A stretch of 64,000 nucleotides of DNA from Qiania dongpingensis (GCF_014337195.1 NZ_CP060634.1:1302001-1366000); one strand, 5' to 3'. Shown: positions 39,338-49,848, counted from the first letter of the stretch. The notes: a model not told the origin generated them from the letters alone. A program made the numbers and translations.

Positions 39338-41217
39338 TTGGCGCCCCCCTCTTTTTTCTTTACTACATTGCTGATATGAACCAGATTCCGCGGGATGGAG
39401 ATGCCGAATACGGCTCCCCCCTCCGGGTTATCTTCATGCCACATAATTCCTCCAAATTTCCCGCGCACTACGGCGCTGGAAATGTACAGCCCCAGTCCGG
39501 TCCCCATGGTCCCCTTGCTCGTGACCATGGCCTTGAACAGACGGTCCTTCACATTGGGACTGACGCCTGGCCCCCTGTCCTTCACGGATATATGCAGACT
39601 TTCTTCGTCGTAATCTATCTTTACCGTTATATCTCCGCCTCCTGCCTGCTTCTGGGCATAAATAGCGTTGGATAACAGGTTGTCCAGCACCTGGATCAGG
39701 TTATTGATATCGCCCCGGAGGGTGATTTCCTTCGTTTGGTCGTATTCCGTGACCATACGGCATCCTCCGCTCAAGAGCTCATGGCGCATCAGGAGCATAC
39801 TCCGCTTCAGCATTTCATCTATGGTAAAGGTAGAGTCCTCATCGGTATTCACATTGGCCGCCTGGCCTTTGATGGCAGTGATGATATCCGACATATAGGC
39901 CGACGATTCCCTCATTTTCTGGAACCATTCTCTCATCTCGCCATAGATTTCCCGATAGTCTTCCTCGGTCACCTGGCTGTCCGTCAGACTCTCCTCGCAC
40001 TCGTCCACAAGAGCCTCCACGGCGGAAATGCATCCGGAGATGCCCATAATGGGAGTCTTTAGGTTGTGCGCCAGCCCGCCTATCATCTGCCCCAGAAAAG
40101 CCAGCCGTTCCTGTTCCATCATCCGTTCCTGGCTGTCCTGCAGCTGTCTCATGCTCTTTTTAAGCTGTGTCACATCCTTAAAAAGTACCACAAAACCGGC
40201 AATCTTATCATTCAGCACCAATGGCGACACATCGGTAACATAATAGCTTTTCTGCACTCCGTCTTCTTCCTGGGATGTCACAGCCTGTTCATAGGATATG
40301 GTGGAATTCGCTTCCCGACTCGCTTCTATTGCCGTGATCATATTATAAATCGCTGTTTTTTTGGAAATATCTTCCTCTCTCACACAGTCGCCCAGATACC
40401 TGTTTTCCGCAATACCGTATTCAGACGCGAATAAGGAAGCAAATCGCCTGTTATAGCTGATCACAAGACCCTTGTCGCTCACCACCAGATACCCGTCCGA
40501 GATCCAGTCCAGAATATGGCGGTTTGCTATGGGACGGATATCCAGCAGGTGCAGCTGGTAGATCGCGATCCCGTTCAGTATCAGCGGTATCATAAAGCTC
40601 ATGGGCGTCGCCGTTATGGGAATCTCCATCCGGCTGAAGGTGGCGATGATGCTGACCACCAGAGGACAAAGGCCGCTCACTGCCAGCAATAAACTCTGTT
40701 TCAAATACAAGACACTTCGGTTTTTAAGCGCGAACCGGGCCACGACTATGATCGCTGCCATCAGACACGCATAACTGCAGATGCCCCCCACGATCACATA
40801 AGGGCCGAAGACAATCTCACTTCTGACCGTGGAAAACACCTGATACTGTAAATGGTGCAGTGGATTCGTCCATGAGATCAGTATCGTCAGAACCGGCACG
40901 ATGAACAGCGCCTTTAATCCCCTCGTCATTTTTTCATATCCGTATATAAAGACGATGGCGATACACAGATAAATGGGCGGGGAGAGCACCCCTCCAGGCT
41001 GCATCAGGCAGTCCCAGAAGAACATCATGGCTTTATTATCCGGACTTGTAAACCGTATCCCAATCAGCGGAATAATCCATATGGCATAGCAGACAGCCAG
41101 GCATAAATACAGCTTGTGGAGCAGGTGCATCCGCTTGGAACGGACGCTCCAGATCACAAAAGCTATGATCGCCACAAGGGCACATATGAAAATAACCATT
41201 GATAAATTTGATACCAT
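39334..41217 (-). CDS. sensor histidine kinase with 7TM N-terminus
   Basis: 627 aa. Seven membrane helices at residues ~5-225 (histidine-kinase 7TM module), a PAS domain (~230-345, ILDWISDGYLVVSDKGLV), the H-box GGLAHNLKTPIMGISG (~385), and HATPase with VLDNLLSNAIYAQK, VKDRGPGV and GTGLGLYI. It starts 3 bp after the NRPS stop and is coupled to the HD-GYP regulator. The likely partner and ligand are local: the cluster product or its precursor is a reasonable guess, not shown. Confidence 0.93.
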   Translation of the reverse strand: MVSNLSMVIFICALVAIIAFVIWSVRSKRMHLLHKLYLCLAVCYAIWIIPLIGIRFTSPDNKAMMFFWDCLMQPGGVLSPPIYLCIAIVFIYGYEKMTRGLKALFIVPVLTILISWTNPLHHLQYQVFSTVRSEIVFGPYVIVGGICSYACLMAAIIVVARFALKNRSVLYLKQSLLLAVSGLCPLVVSIIATFSRMEIPITATPMSFMIPLILNGIAIYQLHLLDIRPIANRHILDWISDGYLVVSDKGLVISYNRRFASLFASEYGIAENRYLGDCVREEDISKKTAIYNMITAIEASREANSTISYEQAVTSQEEDGVQKSYYVTDVSPLVLNDKIAGFVVLFKDVTQLKKSMRQLQDSQERMMEQERLAFLGQMIGGLAHNLKTPIMGISGCISAVEALVDECEESLTDSQVTEEDYREIYGEMREWFQKMRESSAYMSDIITAIKGQAANVNTDEDSTFTIDEMLKRSMLLMRHELLSGGCRMVTEYDQTKEITLRGDINNLIQVLDNLLSNAIYAQKQAGGGDITVKIDYDEESLHISVKDRGPGVSPNVKDRLFKAMVTSKGTMGTGLGLYISSAVVRGKFGGIMWHEDNPEGGAVFGISIPRNLVHISNVVKKKEGGAN

Positions 41218-41220
41218 GGA

Positions 41221-44200
41221 TTATTCCCCTTTCCCCACCCAGGAATCCTGCAGCGTAAAACCGCTGAGCAGCCGGCCCGGCTCCGGTATCTCAAAGCGGA
41301 AACCGGCCTTATCAAGCTGTTCCTTCGTTTTCTTATTAGAAACCTGGATGACCGGCGGTTCAAGCCGGACATGATGCCAGAAATCGATGAGCGTGGAAAC
41401 CAATTCCCGGTAAGGTCCCTTTACGGTCTCCGCCAGCATATGGGTAAAAGTCTCGTCAGGAACTATGTAGATTTCTTCCTCCAGCGCCTTCGCGGCCGCT
41501 TCTACCAAAGGCGGATCCGGATTCATGATATGAAAAATGCTTCCTTCACTGTCCAGAAGGGCCAGCACCGCTTCCGCGCAATAATCAATGGGAGTAAGGT
41601 CCACTTCCGTCTTTGCCACAGTTCTCGGAATCGCTCCCACCAGATGGAACGCACGCATCAGCAGATAAAAGGCGTTGGTGTCAGGATTTCTCTGAAATAC
41701 ACCGTCCGATGCCCGTCCCACCAGGCGGCCCAGCCGGAATATCTTGGCCGGAAGCCCATGATGGATGGCCTCCAGGACCAGTCCTTCCGCCAGGAATTTA
41801 CTCTTCACATAGATATTATCTTCCCAGATCTGGCCGATGTCATAATCATTTTCTGTAAAGACCGCCTCTTTCCGTCCATCCTTCAGATATTCACCGCTCA
41901 CGCTGCAGGTGGACATATGATAAAATCTGGCTCCGGCTTCTCTGGCAAGAGCCAGCATCTGCTCTGTGCCTCCCACATTCGTTTTAAGGAACGCCTCTGC
42001 ATCCGCCGCATAATGGCGCACATCTGCCGCTCCATGAAAAATCTCGCCGACTCTTCCCGCCAGTTCCCGGTAATCCCTGTCCGAAAGGCCCAGCCTCTCC
42101 TTGGACAAATCTCCCTTTACAACAGAAATCCGCCTGCGCTCCCGCATGATCACGCCTCTCCCAAAATACCAGGAAAGACATTCCAGGAGCCGCTCCTTGT
42201 CTCCGTCCCGCATCAGGCAGATGATTTCCTCTTCTCCTCTGTCCAGAAGGGCCTTTAAAAGATGTACGCCAAAGAAACCCGTTGCGCCGGTAATTAGCGC
42301 AAAACGTTTTTCCGGTTCTCGAACAGGGAACACTACCCTTGCAAATTCAGCCTCCTGATCGGATGCTTCCGCCTCCGAAGAGAGCTGCGTTCTTTCTTTG
42401 CCTCCGCCCACGCTTCCCCTTAACAGCTCGGCCTGCTGGCGCGCTGTGGGATTCGCATAGAACTCCGCCAGGGACATTTCCAAATGACAGTTAAAATAAC
42501 TGCTGAGCACGCTAAGTGCCGCCAGGGAAGTCCCTCCCTGTTCAAAGAAAGACACATCCGGCTCCTCCGCTTTTTTACTCAGCACCTGGTTCCAGATAGC
42601 CAGCACAAATTCTTCATTGATCTCCGGTGAAGGAGGCGTTTTTTCCCCGCGTGCCTCAAAAGCTTTCGGGGCCTCCGGAACGTCCGCCTGTACGTGCTCC
42701 AGTCCCTCCAAAGCCATTTTCTTAAGAGTCTGCATGTCTGTCTTGCTGGTAGCGGTCATGGGCAGCGTTTCCAGAGGGATCACCCTGGAAGGCACCATAT
42801 AAGACGGCAGCATATGCCGCAGATATTCCATCAGCGGGCCGTGGACGTCCGTTTTCCCCGCAGCCGGCTGGTAAAAGGAACAAAGCTCCATGGAACCGTC
42901 GTCTTTCCGCACCGCGACGGTCGCCGCCTGTCCGGCAAAGCCGGAATCCAAAAGCGCTCCTGTGATCTCGTCCAGCTCCACCCGCTGTCCGTTAAGCTTC
43001 ACCTGGGCATCCGCCCTTCCGATGAAATCATAAGTACCGTCCAGACGAAGCCGTACAATATCTCCGCTCCGATACATCCTTTCTCCCGGAAAATACAAAT
43101 CCGGCAGGAAAGACGCTTCCGTAAGATCCGGTCTGGAAATATAGCCTCCTGCGAGACATTCACCGGCAATATATAATTCTCCGCACCCAGTGGGCATGAC
43201 CGGCCGCATATCCTCATCCAGCACGTATACCCTTGTATTGTTAAGGGGGCGTCCCACGGTAATCGTATCTCCCGGCCTCACAGCCGCCATGGTAGTGAAA
43301 ACTGTCGCCTCCGTCGGACCGTACATATTCATGAGGGTTCCCTCACTGACCTCATAGAACTTCGCAAGGAGCCGCTTCGTAAGGACCTCACCGCCCAGGA
43401 GCACGATCCGAAGCCCGGAAGCGGCGCGGCAGAACGCCTCGTTGCCGAGACACATCTGAAGCCGGGAAGGAGTCATTTCAAATATTTCTACTCCGTTCCT
43501 GTTAATCAGCTCTGCCAGCTTCCAGGGAAGCATCATTTCCTCCTCATCGGCAAGAACTACCAGCTTCCCCATCGCCAGCGGGAACAGAGTCTCCACAATA
43601 AAACAGTCAAATATAGAATTCGTCGAACAGAGCACCGGTCCGGTGATCGGTTCCAGAAGCTCTCTCATTTGACCATATAAGTTGGAAATAGAACGGTGCC
43701 GGAGCATCACGCCTTTTGGCTTTCCTGTGGATCCGGAGGTGAACAGAACATTGACCAGATCCTCGCTGCTCACAGGAGCATCCGTAAACTGCTCTTCGGT
43801 TCTCTCCGAAGCCAGCAGCTTCCGGCACGGAAGCTGTCCGGGCAGACAGCGAAGGGCTTCTTCATCGCAGAGCACACAGACGGCGCCGGAAGTCTCCAGC
43901 ATATAAACCAATCTGGCTTCCGGAAAAGAAGGAAGCATCGGCACATACGCACATCCCGCTTTCAGGATGCCAAACATCGCCGCGATCATATCCGGCGTCC
44001 GTCCCATACAAAGTCCAATTCGCTGCCCCGGCTCTGCTCCTTCTTCCCGCAGCATGGCCGCCAGGCCGCAGGCGCGGCGTTCTATCTCCCGCATCGTGAC
44101 TGCGGTCCCGTGATACCATACGGCAGGCGAATCGGGCATGGTCTTTATTTTGTTTTCTATCATTCGGTGAATCGGCAGGTTCACAAAGGGGGTCGCCAAA

Positions 44201-47200
44201 TAGTTGGGGGTCTCCACATACTTCTCATAATCCTCCGCTGACAGCACCGGCACCTCTCCCAGAGGCAGATCCCGTTCCGAACAAAGTTCCTGCAGTATCC
44301 GCTTCAAACACCTTCCATAATACCGGACAGTTTCCTCCAGAAACAGACTGGAAGCATAGGAAAACCGGAGGATATAGGCATCTCTCTTTTTCGACAGTTC
44401 CACCACCATGTCCATTTTCACCGCTCCAGTAGAAATGGGCCGGAATTCCATAGACTTCCCGTCCAGCACAAAGGCGGATTCATCCACAGGGCTTTGCGTG
44501 AGCATCAGCTGATAAAGGGGATTCTGAGTACCGCGGGGCAGGCCGAGCATCGTGATGATCTCTTCCAGAGAAATCTGCTGGTGATCCAGCATCCCGGCCA
44601 CCTCTGTCCGTATCTCCTCCAGATAAGTCGATACTGCCTTCTTCTTCTCCGGCCTGAGCCGCAGGGGAAGCGTATTGATAAACGGTCCGCAGATATCCTG
44701 TGTGCCAGGACGGACCCGGCCTGCCACCGGCGCTCCCACCGTGAAATCCTCACGTCCGGATATCCGCGACAACAGCAGCCCATAGGCCGCAAGAAACAGA
44801 GTAAACACGGAAATCCCGTGCCGCATACAATAGTTCTCACAGGCAAGACTGTCCGGCTCCGGCATTTCCATCTGATATTCTCTGCCCCGGAAATCAAACT
44901 CACGGGAACGGACAAAATCGGCAGGCAGCGTGAGCGGCTCCGGCAGGTTTTGCAGATGTTCCTTCCAGTATTCCTGTTCCTCCCGACTCTCTTCTTCCGT
45001 TTCAGCCGAGAGAGCATAAGCATAATCGTGATAGCTGAGAGACATCTTCGTTTCTTTCCCGCAATAAGCTTCATTCAGACGCTTCAGCACAAGCGGCGTG
45101 CTAAGCCCGTCTCCGATGATATGATGGCTGTCCAGCAAAAGAAACCACTCCTGTTCCTGACTTTTCCAGACGCCGGCACGAAGGAGAGGAGCGCGGCTCA
45201 GGTCAAAAGGCTTTAAAAATCCCCCGCAGGCTTCCTCAAAACAGAGAGCTTCTATTTTTGTCAGAGAAAAGGGCACTTCCTTTTCTATGTGCGCATGGAC
45301 TCCTCCGGCCTCCTGTATAAAGGAAGTGCGAAAGACCGCATCCTGCCGGATCAGCTGCCGGAACGCTTTTTCCAGCCGTTCCAGATCCGGCTTCTCAGAC
45401 AGGCGGAACGCCCCGGGCATATTATAAGACAGACCAGTGGAATCCAGATAAGACTGGACATAAATCCCTTGCTGCATCGGAGACAGCGGATACCATTCCC
45501 TGTCCGGCGCCTTTTCAATCCGTTTTCCCTCGGCCGGAAGAATGTATCCTTCACTGCGTCCGTCTGTCTTATTCAGATATGCCGTCAGACGTCTGGCTGT
45601 CCTGCACGCGTAAAGATCCGCAACGCGTATTGTAAATCCGGTTTTATCCTCCATGGCAGTAATGGTCTCCATGGCATTTAAGGAATTTCCTCCTGATAAG
45701 AAATAATCACTGTCAGGCCCCATCTCCTCCCGAGACAGGACCTCCCTGAATATATCCACAATATCCTGGAGAAGAGCAGCAGAAACCGGAGCCGTAAAGC
45801 TCTCCTCCCCTCTCTCCCCCGGAAGCGGCAGTTTTTCTTCCTCCACCTTCCCATTCCCATTCGTGGGTATCTCCTCCAGACGCATAACATAAGAAGGTAT
45901 CATGTATCGGGGAAGGTACGTCGCAGCAAATGCCAGCAGCTCCGTCTCCGGAATCCGCTCTTCTGAACAATAATATGCCAGCAGCACCATCTGCCCGTTT
46001 ATCTCACATACACGGGAGGCCGCCGTCTTCACCCCAGGATAGGACGCGATGCACGCCGCCACTTCCTGCGGCTCGATTCGGAGTCCCCGCAGCTTCACCT
46101 GTTTATCCAGCCTTCCGGACAGGACGATCTCCCCGTCCGCCGTCCAGCAGGCCGAATCTCCGGTATAATACATCTTCTCCCCATTCTCAAAGGGATTGTC
46201 CAAAAAACTCTCTTTTGTCAGCTCCGGCTGATTCCGGTATCCGCGGCCCACGCATGTCCCGCCGACATAGAGCTGCCCGTATACTCCCGCGGGAAGAGGA
46301 TTCATCCACTTATCCAGCACATATAGTCTACAGTTGTCCATAGGACGCCCTGCTGTGATCCGTGCCGCATGGGACAGTTCCTTGATGCTCACTCCCACTG
46401 TGGTTTCAGAAGGACCGTATTGGTTATATATCCTGGCGTGACTGACATTTTTAAGTTTCTTCAATAAATCCGCGGGAAACGCTTCTCCGCCACAGACGAT
46501 ACTTTCCATGCGGCGCATGGCTCCGCAGAACGCAGAATCCTTTAAAAGCACGGAAAGGCGGGACGGTGTCATGGAAAAGAATCCCACTGCATAGCCTGTT
46601 ATCAAGCCGGCCAGGCGGCGGGGCGACTCAAGCTCCTCTTCTTCCGGAAGCACAATGGTTTTTCCGTTTAACAGCGCCACAATGCTTTCCAGCATAAAGG
46701 CGTCAAATCCCACATTGCACACGGAAAGAACCGCCCCTTTTCCGTAGACATGGCGCATCGCCTGGGAAAGATTCAGCAGGTTCCTCTGGGTGATCTCCAC
46801 CCCCTTGGGTTCTCCAGTGCTCCCGGAGGTATAGACTACATAGGCCAGCCTATCCGGATCTCTCAGTTCTTCTTTAAGCGACGGATCTGAACAGCTCACT
46901 GTCCCTCTTCCGATATCTTCCACACAGATTACCGGCACGGGACTTTCCGGCTGTCCAAAATTCTCCCTGTTTTCTCTGTCTGTCAAAAGGATTCCTGCTC
47001 CGCTCCGCTCCAATATGTTTCGGATTCTCCCCTCGGGAAGCTCCGGTGACAGCAGCAGATATCCAAATCCGGCTTTCAAAATCGCCGCCATGGACTCCAG
47101 AAGAGTGAACCCCCTCGGCAGCAGAACAGCTGCCAGCTCTCTGCCCTCTCCCATACGGTTCTTCACAGCGCAGGCGATATCAGAGGCGCGGCCAAGCAGA

Positions 47201-48672
47201 GCCTCGTAAGTCATCCGCTCACCTCCATATATGGCTGCGGCCCTTGACGGATAATCCGACGCCGATTCCTCCAAAGCCTTGTAGACAGAACGTTCCTCCA
47301 AAAGCCGGTCCGTTCTGTTAAATGTATACAATACGCGCTCTCTTTCCTCCGCTGTCAGAACCGCCAGCTGGTATATGGGTTTCCCCGGATTGGAAAGAGC
47401 TTCCATGAGGATATTGCACAGGCTTTTGTGGAGCTGTACAATCTCCGCCTCCGCAAAAAACTGTGTCAAATAATCATAGTCTACCGAATAGCATTTATTA
47501 TCCAGAAGATTCGTAAGATGGATGCAGAGCTGCTCCGACTGATAGCCGCTGTAATGCCACCGCCCTGATAACATTACCGACGCATCCCTGCTCTCCACTA
47601 TCTTGCTGTCCTGATAGGATAAAGCAATGTGGAACAGGCGGCCTTCCTGCCCTTTGTTCTCTCCCGCCAGCTTTTCAATATGAGAAAAGGGAAAACGCTG
47701 GTGGCGAAGCATCTCGAACCAGGCCTCCGCCAGCTCCTCATTGAACTGGTCAAGAGTCCACTCATCATTTATTTTATTATAGAAAGGCAGAGTCGTCACA
47801 AACATACCCGTGCTCTGCTTAAACAGGAAATTCGTCCGATTGAATATCGGCACGCCGATCGTGAACCGGTCGGCCCCTCCTATCCGCTTGAAATAGATTG
47901 CCAGCGCCATATAGAATACGGCAAAAGGAGCCACTCTTTTTTCCAGGCAGTAGGAATAGATCGCATGATTCAGCACTTGGGGCAGATCGCAGCTGAGCCT
48001 CCTGCCAACAGGGCTGACCGCCGCGCTTTTCACACTCTTTAAAACAGAAGGTTCGCCTGACTTTTCCAGAATGTCTCTCCAATATCTCTCATCTCTGCCA
48101 TACGCTTTGGAAGTCAGGTAATCCCGTTCCTCCTCCACATGGAGCTCATAGCTAGGCGCCTCTTCAAGGAGCGGTTCCTTACCGGCCAGGAGATCCAGAT
48201 AAGTCTGGCCAATCCGGTTACAAATGAGGACCTGCGACCATCCGTCCGAAATCATATGGTGAATTTTCACCAGCACGCCTCCCGCGTTCTCACCGGCCCG
48301 AAACAGCATAAAACGGTACAACGGCCCGCCGGTCAGCGGAATCGTCTCTCTGGTCATAGCGGCCTCCCAGCTCTCTATGCCTTCGCTGCTGGTGTGGGAA
48401 AAATCAAAGACAGGAAAATCTTCTTCAGAAAAAGGGGCATGGTATTGGACCAGCTCCCCGTCTTCCCAAAGGATTCGAGTCCGAAGAGACGGATCCGCTT
48501 TCAGCACCATGCGGATACTTTCCTGCAGTATTACAAAATCCATTCGACCCTGCAGGCGTATTGTCGTACTTATATTATTCACAGAGGTACCGTCAAAGGT
48601 ACGTTCCAAATCCCAAATATTACGCTGGCTCAGAGACAACGGAAACCGATGTCCCTTACTCTCCATATTCAA
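41221..48672 (-). CDS. nonribosomal peptide synthetase, C-A-T-C-A-T-reductase
   Basis: 2483 aa. C1 (~8-440, HHMISDG 138-144); A1 (~450-950, YTSGSTGEPKG, YTGD); T1 (FLSGGNSL, Ser ~997); C2 (~1058-1485, HHIIGDG 1183-1189); A2 (~1495-1985, FTSGSTGKPKG, YGPTEAT); T2 (FFEQGGTSL, Ser ~2049); R (~2125-2480, LITGATGFFG, HMSTCSVSG, YVKSK 2288-2292). An N-terminal C domain with a nearby acyl ligase and ACP suggests fatty-acyl initiation. The reductase releases an aldehyde, so the product should be an N-acyl dipeptide aldehyde or a derivative. Hand-read A-domain pockets: A1 D-A-L-S-V-G-Q-V-G; A2 D-C-V-E-L-G-M-V-F; substrates not assigned. TTG 48672 fits the GGGGG RBS; ATG 48666 is the alternative start. 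Confidence 0.95.
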   Translation of the reverse strand: MNMESKGHRFPLSLSQRNIWDLERTFDGTSVNNISTTIRLQGRMDFVILQESIRMVLKADPSLRTRILWEDGELVQYHAPFSEEDFPVFDFSHTSSEGIESWEAAMTRETIPLTGGPLYRFMLFRAGENAGGVLVKIHHMISDGWSQVLICNRIGQTYLDLLAGKEPLLEEAPSYELHVEEERDYLTSKAYGRDERYWRDILEKSGEPSVLKSVKSAAVSPVGRRLSCDLPQVLNHAIYSYCLEKRVAPFAVFYMALAIYFKRIGGADRFTIGVPIFNRTNFLFKQSTGMFVTTLPFYNKINDEWTLDQFNEELAEAWFEMLRHQRFPFSHIEKLAGENKGQEGRLFHIALSYQDSKIVESRDASVMLSGRWHYSGYQSEQLCIHLTNLLDNKCYSVDYDYLTQFFAEAEIVQLHKSLCNILMEALSNPGKPIYQLAVLTAEERERVLYTFNRTDRLLEERSVYKALEESASDYPSRAAAIYGGERMTYEALLGRASDIACAVKNRMGEGRELAAVLLPRGFTLLESMAAILKAGFGYLLLSPELPEGRIRNILERSGAGILLTDRENRENFGQPESPVPVICVEDIGRGTVSCSDPSLKEELRDPDRLAYVVYTSGSTGEPKGVEITQRNLLNLSQAMRHVYGKGAVLSVCNVGFDAFMLESIVALLNGKTIVLPEEEELESPRRLAGLITGYAVGFFSMTPSRLSVLLKDSAFCGAMRRMESIVCGGEAFPADLLKKLKNVSHARIYNQYGPSETTVGVSIKELSHAARITAGRPMDNCRLYVLDKWMNPLPAGVYGQLYVGGTCVGRGYRNQPELTKESFLDNPFENGEKMYYTGDSACWTADGEIVLSGRLDKQVKLRGLRIEPQEVAACIASYPGVKTAASRVCEINGQMVLLAYYCSEERIPETELLAFAATYLPRYMIPSYVMRLEEIPTNGNGKVEEEKLPLPGERGEESFTAPVSAALLQDIVDIFREVLSREEMGPDSDYFLSGGNSLNAMETITAMEDKTGFTIRVADLYACRTARRLTAYLNKTDGRSEGYILPAEGKRIEKAPDREWYPLSPMQQGIYVQSYLDSTGLSYNMPGAFRLSEKPDLERLEKAFRQLIRQDAVFRTSFIQEAGGVHAHIEKEVPFSLTKIEALCFEEACGGFLKPFDLSRAPLLRAGVWKSQEQEWFLLLDSHHIIGDGLSTPLVLKRLNEAYCGKETKMSLSYHDYAYALSAETEEESREEQEYWKEHLQNLPEPLTLPADFVRSREFDFRGREYQMEMPEPDSLACENYCMRHGISVFTLFLAAYGLLLSRISGREDFTVGAPVAGRVRPGTQDICGPFINTLPLRLRPEKKKAVSTYLEEIRTEVAGMLDHQQISLEEIITMLGLPRGTQNPLYQLMLTQSPVDESAFVLDGKSMEFRPISTGAVKMDMVVELSKKRDAYILRFSYASSLFLEETVRYYGRCLKRILQELCSERDLPLGEVPVLSAEDYEKYVETPNYLATPFVNLPIHRMIENKIKTMPDSPAVWYHGTAVTMREIERRACGLAAMLREEGAEPGQRIGLCMGRTPDMIAAMFGILKAGCAYVPMLPSFPEARLVYMLETSGAVCVLCDEEALRCLPGQLPCRKLLASERTEEQFTDAPVSSEDLVNVLFTSGSTGKPKGVMLRHRSISNLYGQMRELLEPITGPVLCSTNSIFDCFIVETLFPLAMGKLVVLADEEEMMLPWKLAELINRNGVEIFEMTPSRLQMCLGNEAFCRAASGLRIVLLGGEVLTKRLLAKFYEVSEGTLMNMYGPTEATVFTTMAAVRPGDTITVGRPLNNTRVYVLDEDMRPVMPTGCGELYIAGECLAGGYISRPDLTEASFLPDLYFPGERMYRSGDIVRLRLDGTYDFIGRADAQVKLNGQRVELDEITGALLDSGFAGQAATVAVRKDDGSMELCSFYQPAAGKTDVHGPLMEYLRHMLPSYMVPSRVIPLETLPMTATSKTDMQTLKKMALEGLEHVQADVPEAPKAFEARGEKTPPSPEINEEFVLAIWNQVLSKKAEEPDVSFFEQGGTSLAALSVLSSYFNCHLEMSLAEFYANPTARQQAELLRGSVGGGKERTQLSSEAEASDQEAEFARVVFPVREPEKRFALITGATGFFGVHLLKALLDRGEEEIICLMRDGDKERLLECLSWYFGRGVIMRERRRISVVKGDLSKERLGLSDRDYRELAGRVGEIFHGAADVRHYAADAEAFLKTNVGGTEQMLALAREAGARFYHMSTCSVSGEYLKDGRKEAVFTENDYDIGQIWEDNIYVKSKFLAEGLVLEAIHHGLPAKIFRLGRLVGRASDGVFQRNPDTNAFYLLMRAFHLVGAIPRTVAKTEVDLTPIDYCAEAVLALLDSEGSIFHIMNPDPPLVEAAAKALEEEIYIVPDETFTHMLAETVKGPYRELVSTLIDFWHHVRLEPPVIQVSNKKTKEQLDKAGFRFEIPEPGRLLSGFTLQDSWVGKGE

Positions 48673-48709
48673 AGTCTCTGGCCCCCTTTCGCATTATTGT
48701 CCACTTATA

Positions 48710-48738
48710 TTTATACCTTTTTTCGCCAGTAAAAGCAA
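48710..48738 (-). promoter_or_regulatory. promoter of the NRPS operon
   Basis: TTGCTT, 17-nt spacer, TATAAA on the minus strand, ~40 bp before the NRPS start, in the 116-bp gap with the divergent recombinase. Confidence 0.55.
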
Positions 48739-48788
48739 TCATATATTTCATTTGGAAGGCTATATTCTGATTTTATGGGGGATTATAT

Positions 48789-49811
48789 ATGATTTATGAG
48801 AGTGATTTGTCTACATGTGGAAATAAATGGAAATTTTTAGCAGACAACGACAGAAAAGAGCGGAATAAAAATTATTCTGTCGGATTATATATGCGGCTTT
48901 CCAAAGATGACGGAGAATCCTTAGAGAGCTCCAGCATTACAAATCAAAGGAAGCTTCTTCTTTCGTTTGCCAAAAGCCATGGGCTTTCCGTCTTTGATGA
49001 ATATGTGGATGATGGATTCAGCGGCACAAACTTCAACCGGCCCGCTTTCCGCCGTATGCTTAAAGACATTGAGGCCAGAAAGATCAATATGATCCTTGCC
49101 AAAGACTTGTCCCGACTGGGCCGTGACTATATCATGACCGGACAATATACGGAGGTCTATTTTCCTTCCAGACGGGTGCGTTTCATCGCCGTCAACGATA
49201 ACTTTGATTCCGACTCTCCCGACTCAGACATCGCGCCTTTTAAAAATGTGGTCAATGAAATGTATGCCCGGGACACCAGCCGCAAAATCCGTTCTGCCTT
49301 CCTGGTACGGATGCAGGAAGGCAGCTATGTGGGCAGCCTGGCTCCTTACGGCTATCGGAAGGACCCGGAGGATAAGCATCATCTGCTCCCAGACGATGAA
49401 GTATCCGGCGTGGTAAAAGACATCTTCTCCATGGCGGCCGGCGGTATGCGGCCAGCTTCCATTGCCGCCGATCTGAACCGCCGGGGAATCCTCTCTCCAA
49501 AGGCCTACCGCGATTCCAGAAGCGCCAGTTCCAAAGAAGCTTCGCCTGTGAGCTCATGGTCTGCCAGGACCATTACGAAGCTTCTGCGAAACCCTGTATA
49601 TTTAGGACATATGGCCCAAGGGCGCTCCAGGAAGATTTCCTTCAAATCCACTCTCACCGTGAAAAACCCTCCGGAAGCCTGGATACGGGTGGAAAACACC
49701 CATCAGGCCCTGGTGTCCGCCGACATCTTTTTACAGGCAGGCGTTTTCCTGGATTCCAGAAGATCCACCGCCGCCGCAGAACAAGACGGCAGACCTTCTT
49801 CATATAAATAA
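48789..49811 (+). CDS. serine recombinase, C-terminally truncated
   Basis: 340 aa. Resolvase domain with catalytic Ser38 in LYMRLSKDDGE and LAKDLSRLGRDYIMTGQYTE, then the recombinase domain (~180-300, APYGYRKDPEDKHHLLPDDE, LLRNPVYLGHMAQGR). It ends just where the zinc-ribbon domain should begin; no continuation is found in other frames downstream. Homologous to the convergent recombinase 37 bp away. It may still bind as a partner subunit or be a decaying copy. Start ATG 48789 has GGGGG upstream. Confidence 0.85.
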   Translation: MIYESDLSTCGNKWKFLADNDRKERNKNYSVGLYMRLSKDDGESLESSSITNQRKLLLSFAKSHGLSVFDEYVDDGFSGTNFNRPAFRRMLKDIEARKINMILAKDLSRLGRDYIMTGQYTEVYFPSRRVRFIAVNDNFDSDSPDSDIAPFKNVVNEMYARDTSRKIRSAFLVRMQEGSYVGSLAPYGYRKDPEDKHHLLPDDEVSGVVKDIFSMAAGGMRPASIAADLNRRGILSPKAYRDSRSASSKEASPVSSWSARTITKLLRNPVYLGHMAQGRSRKISFKSTLTVKNPPEAWIRVENTHQALVSADIFLQAGVFLDSRRSTAAAEQDGRPSSYK

Positions 49812-49848
49812 ACAGTATTTGGGAGCAGACGGCTCAAATGCTTCATTC

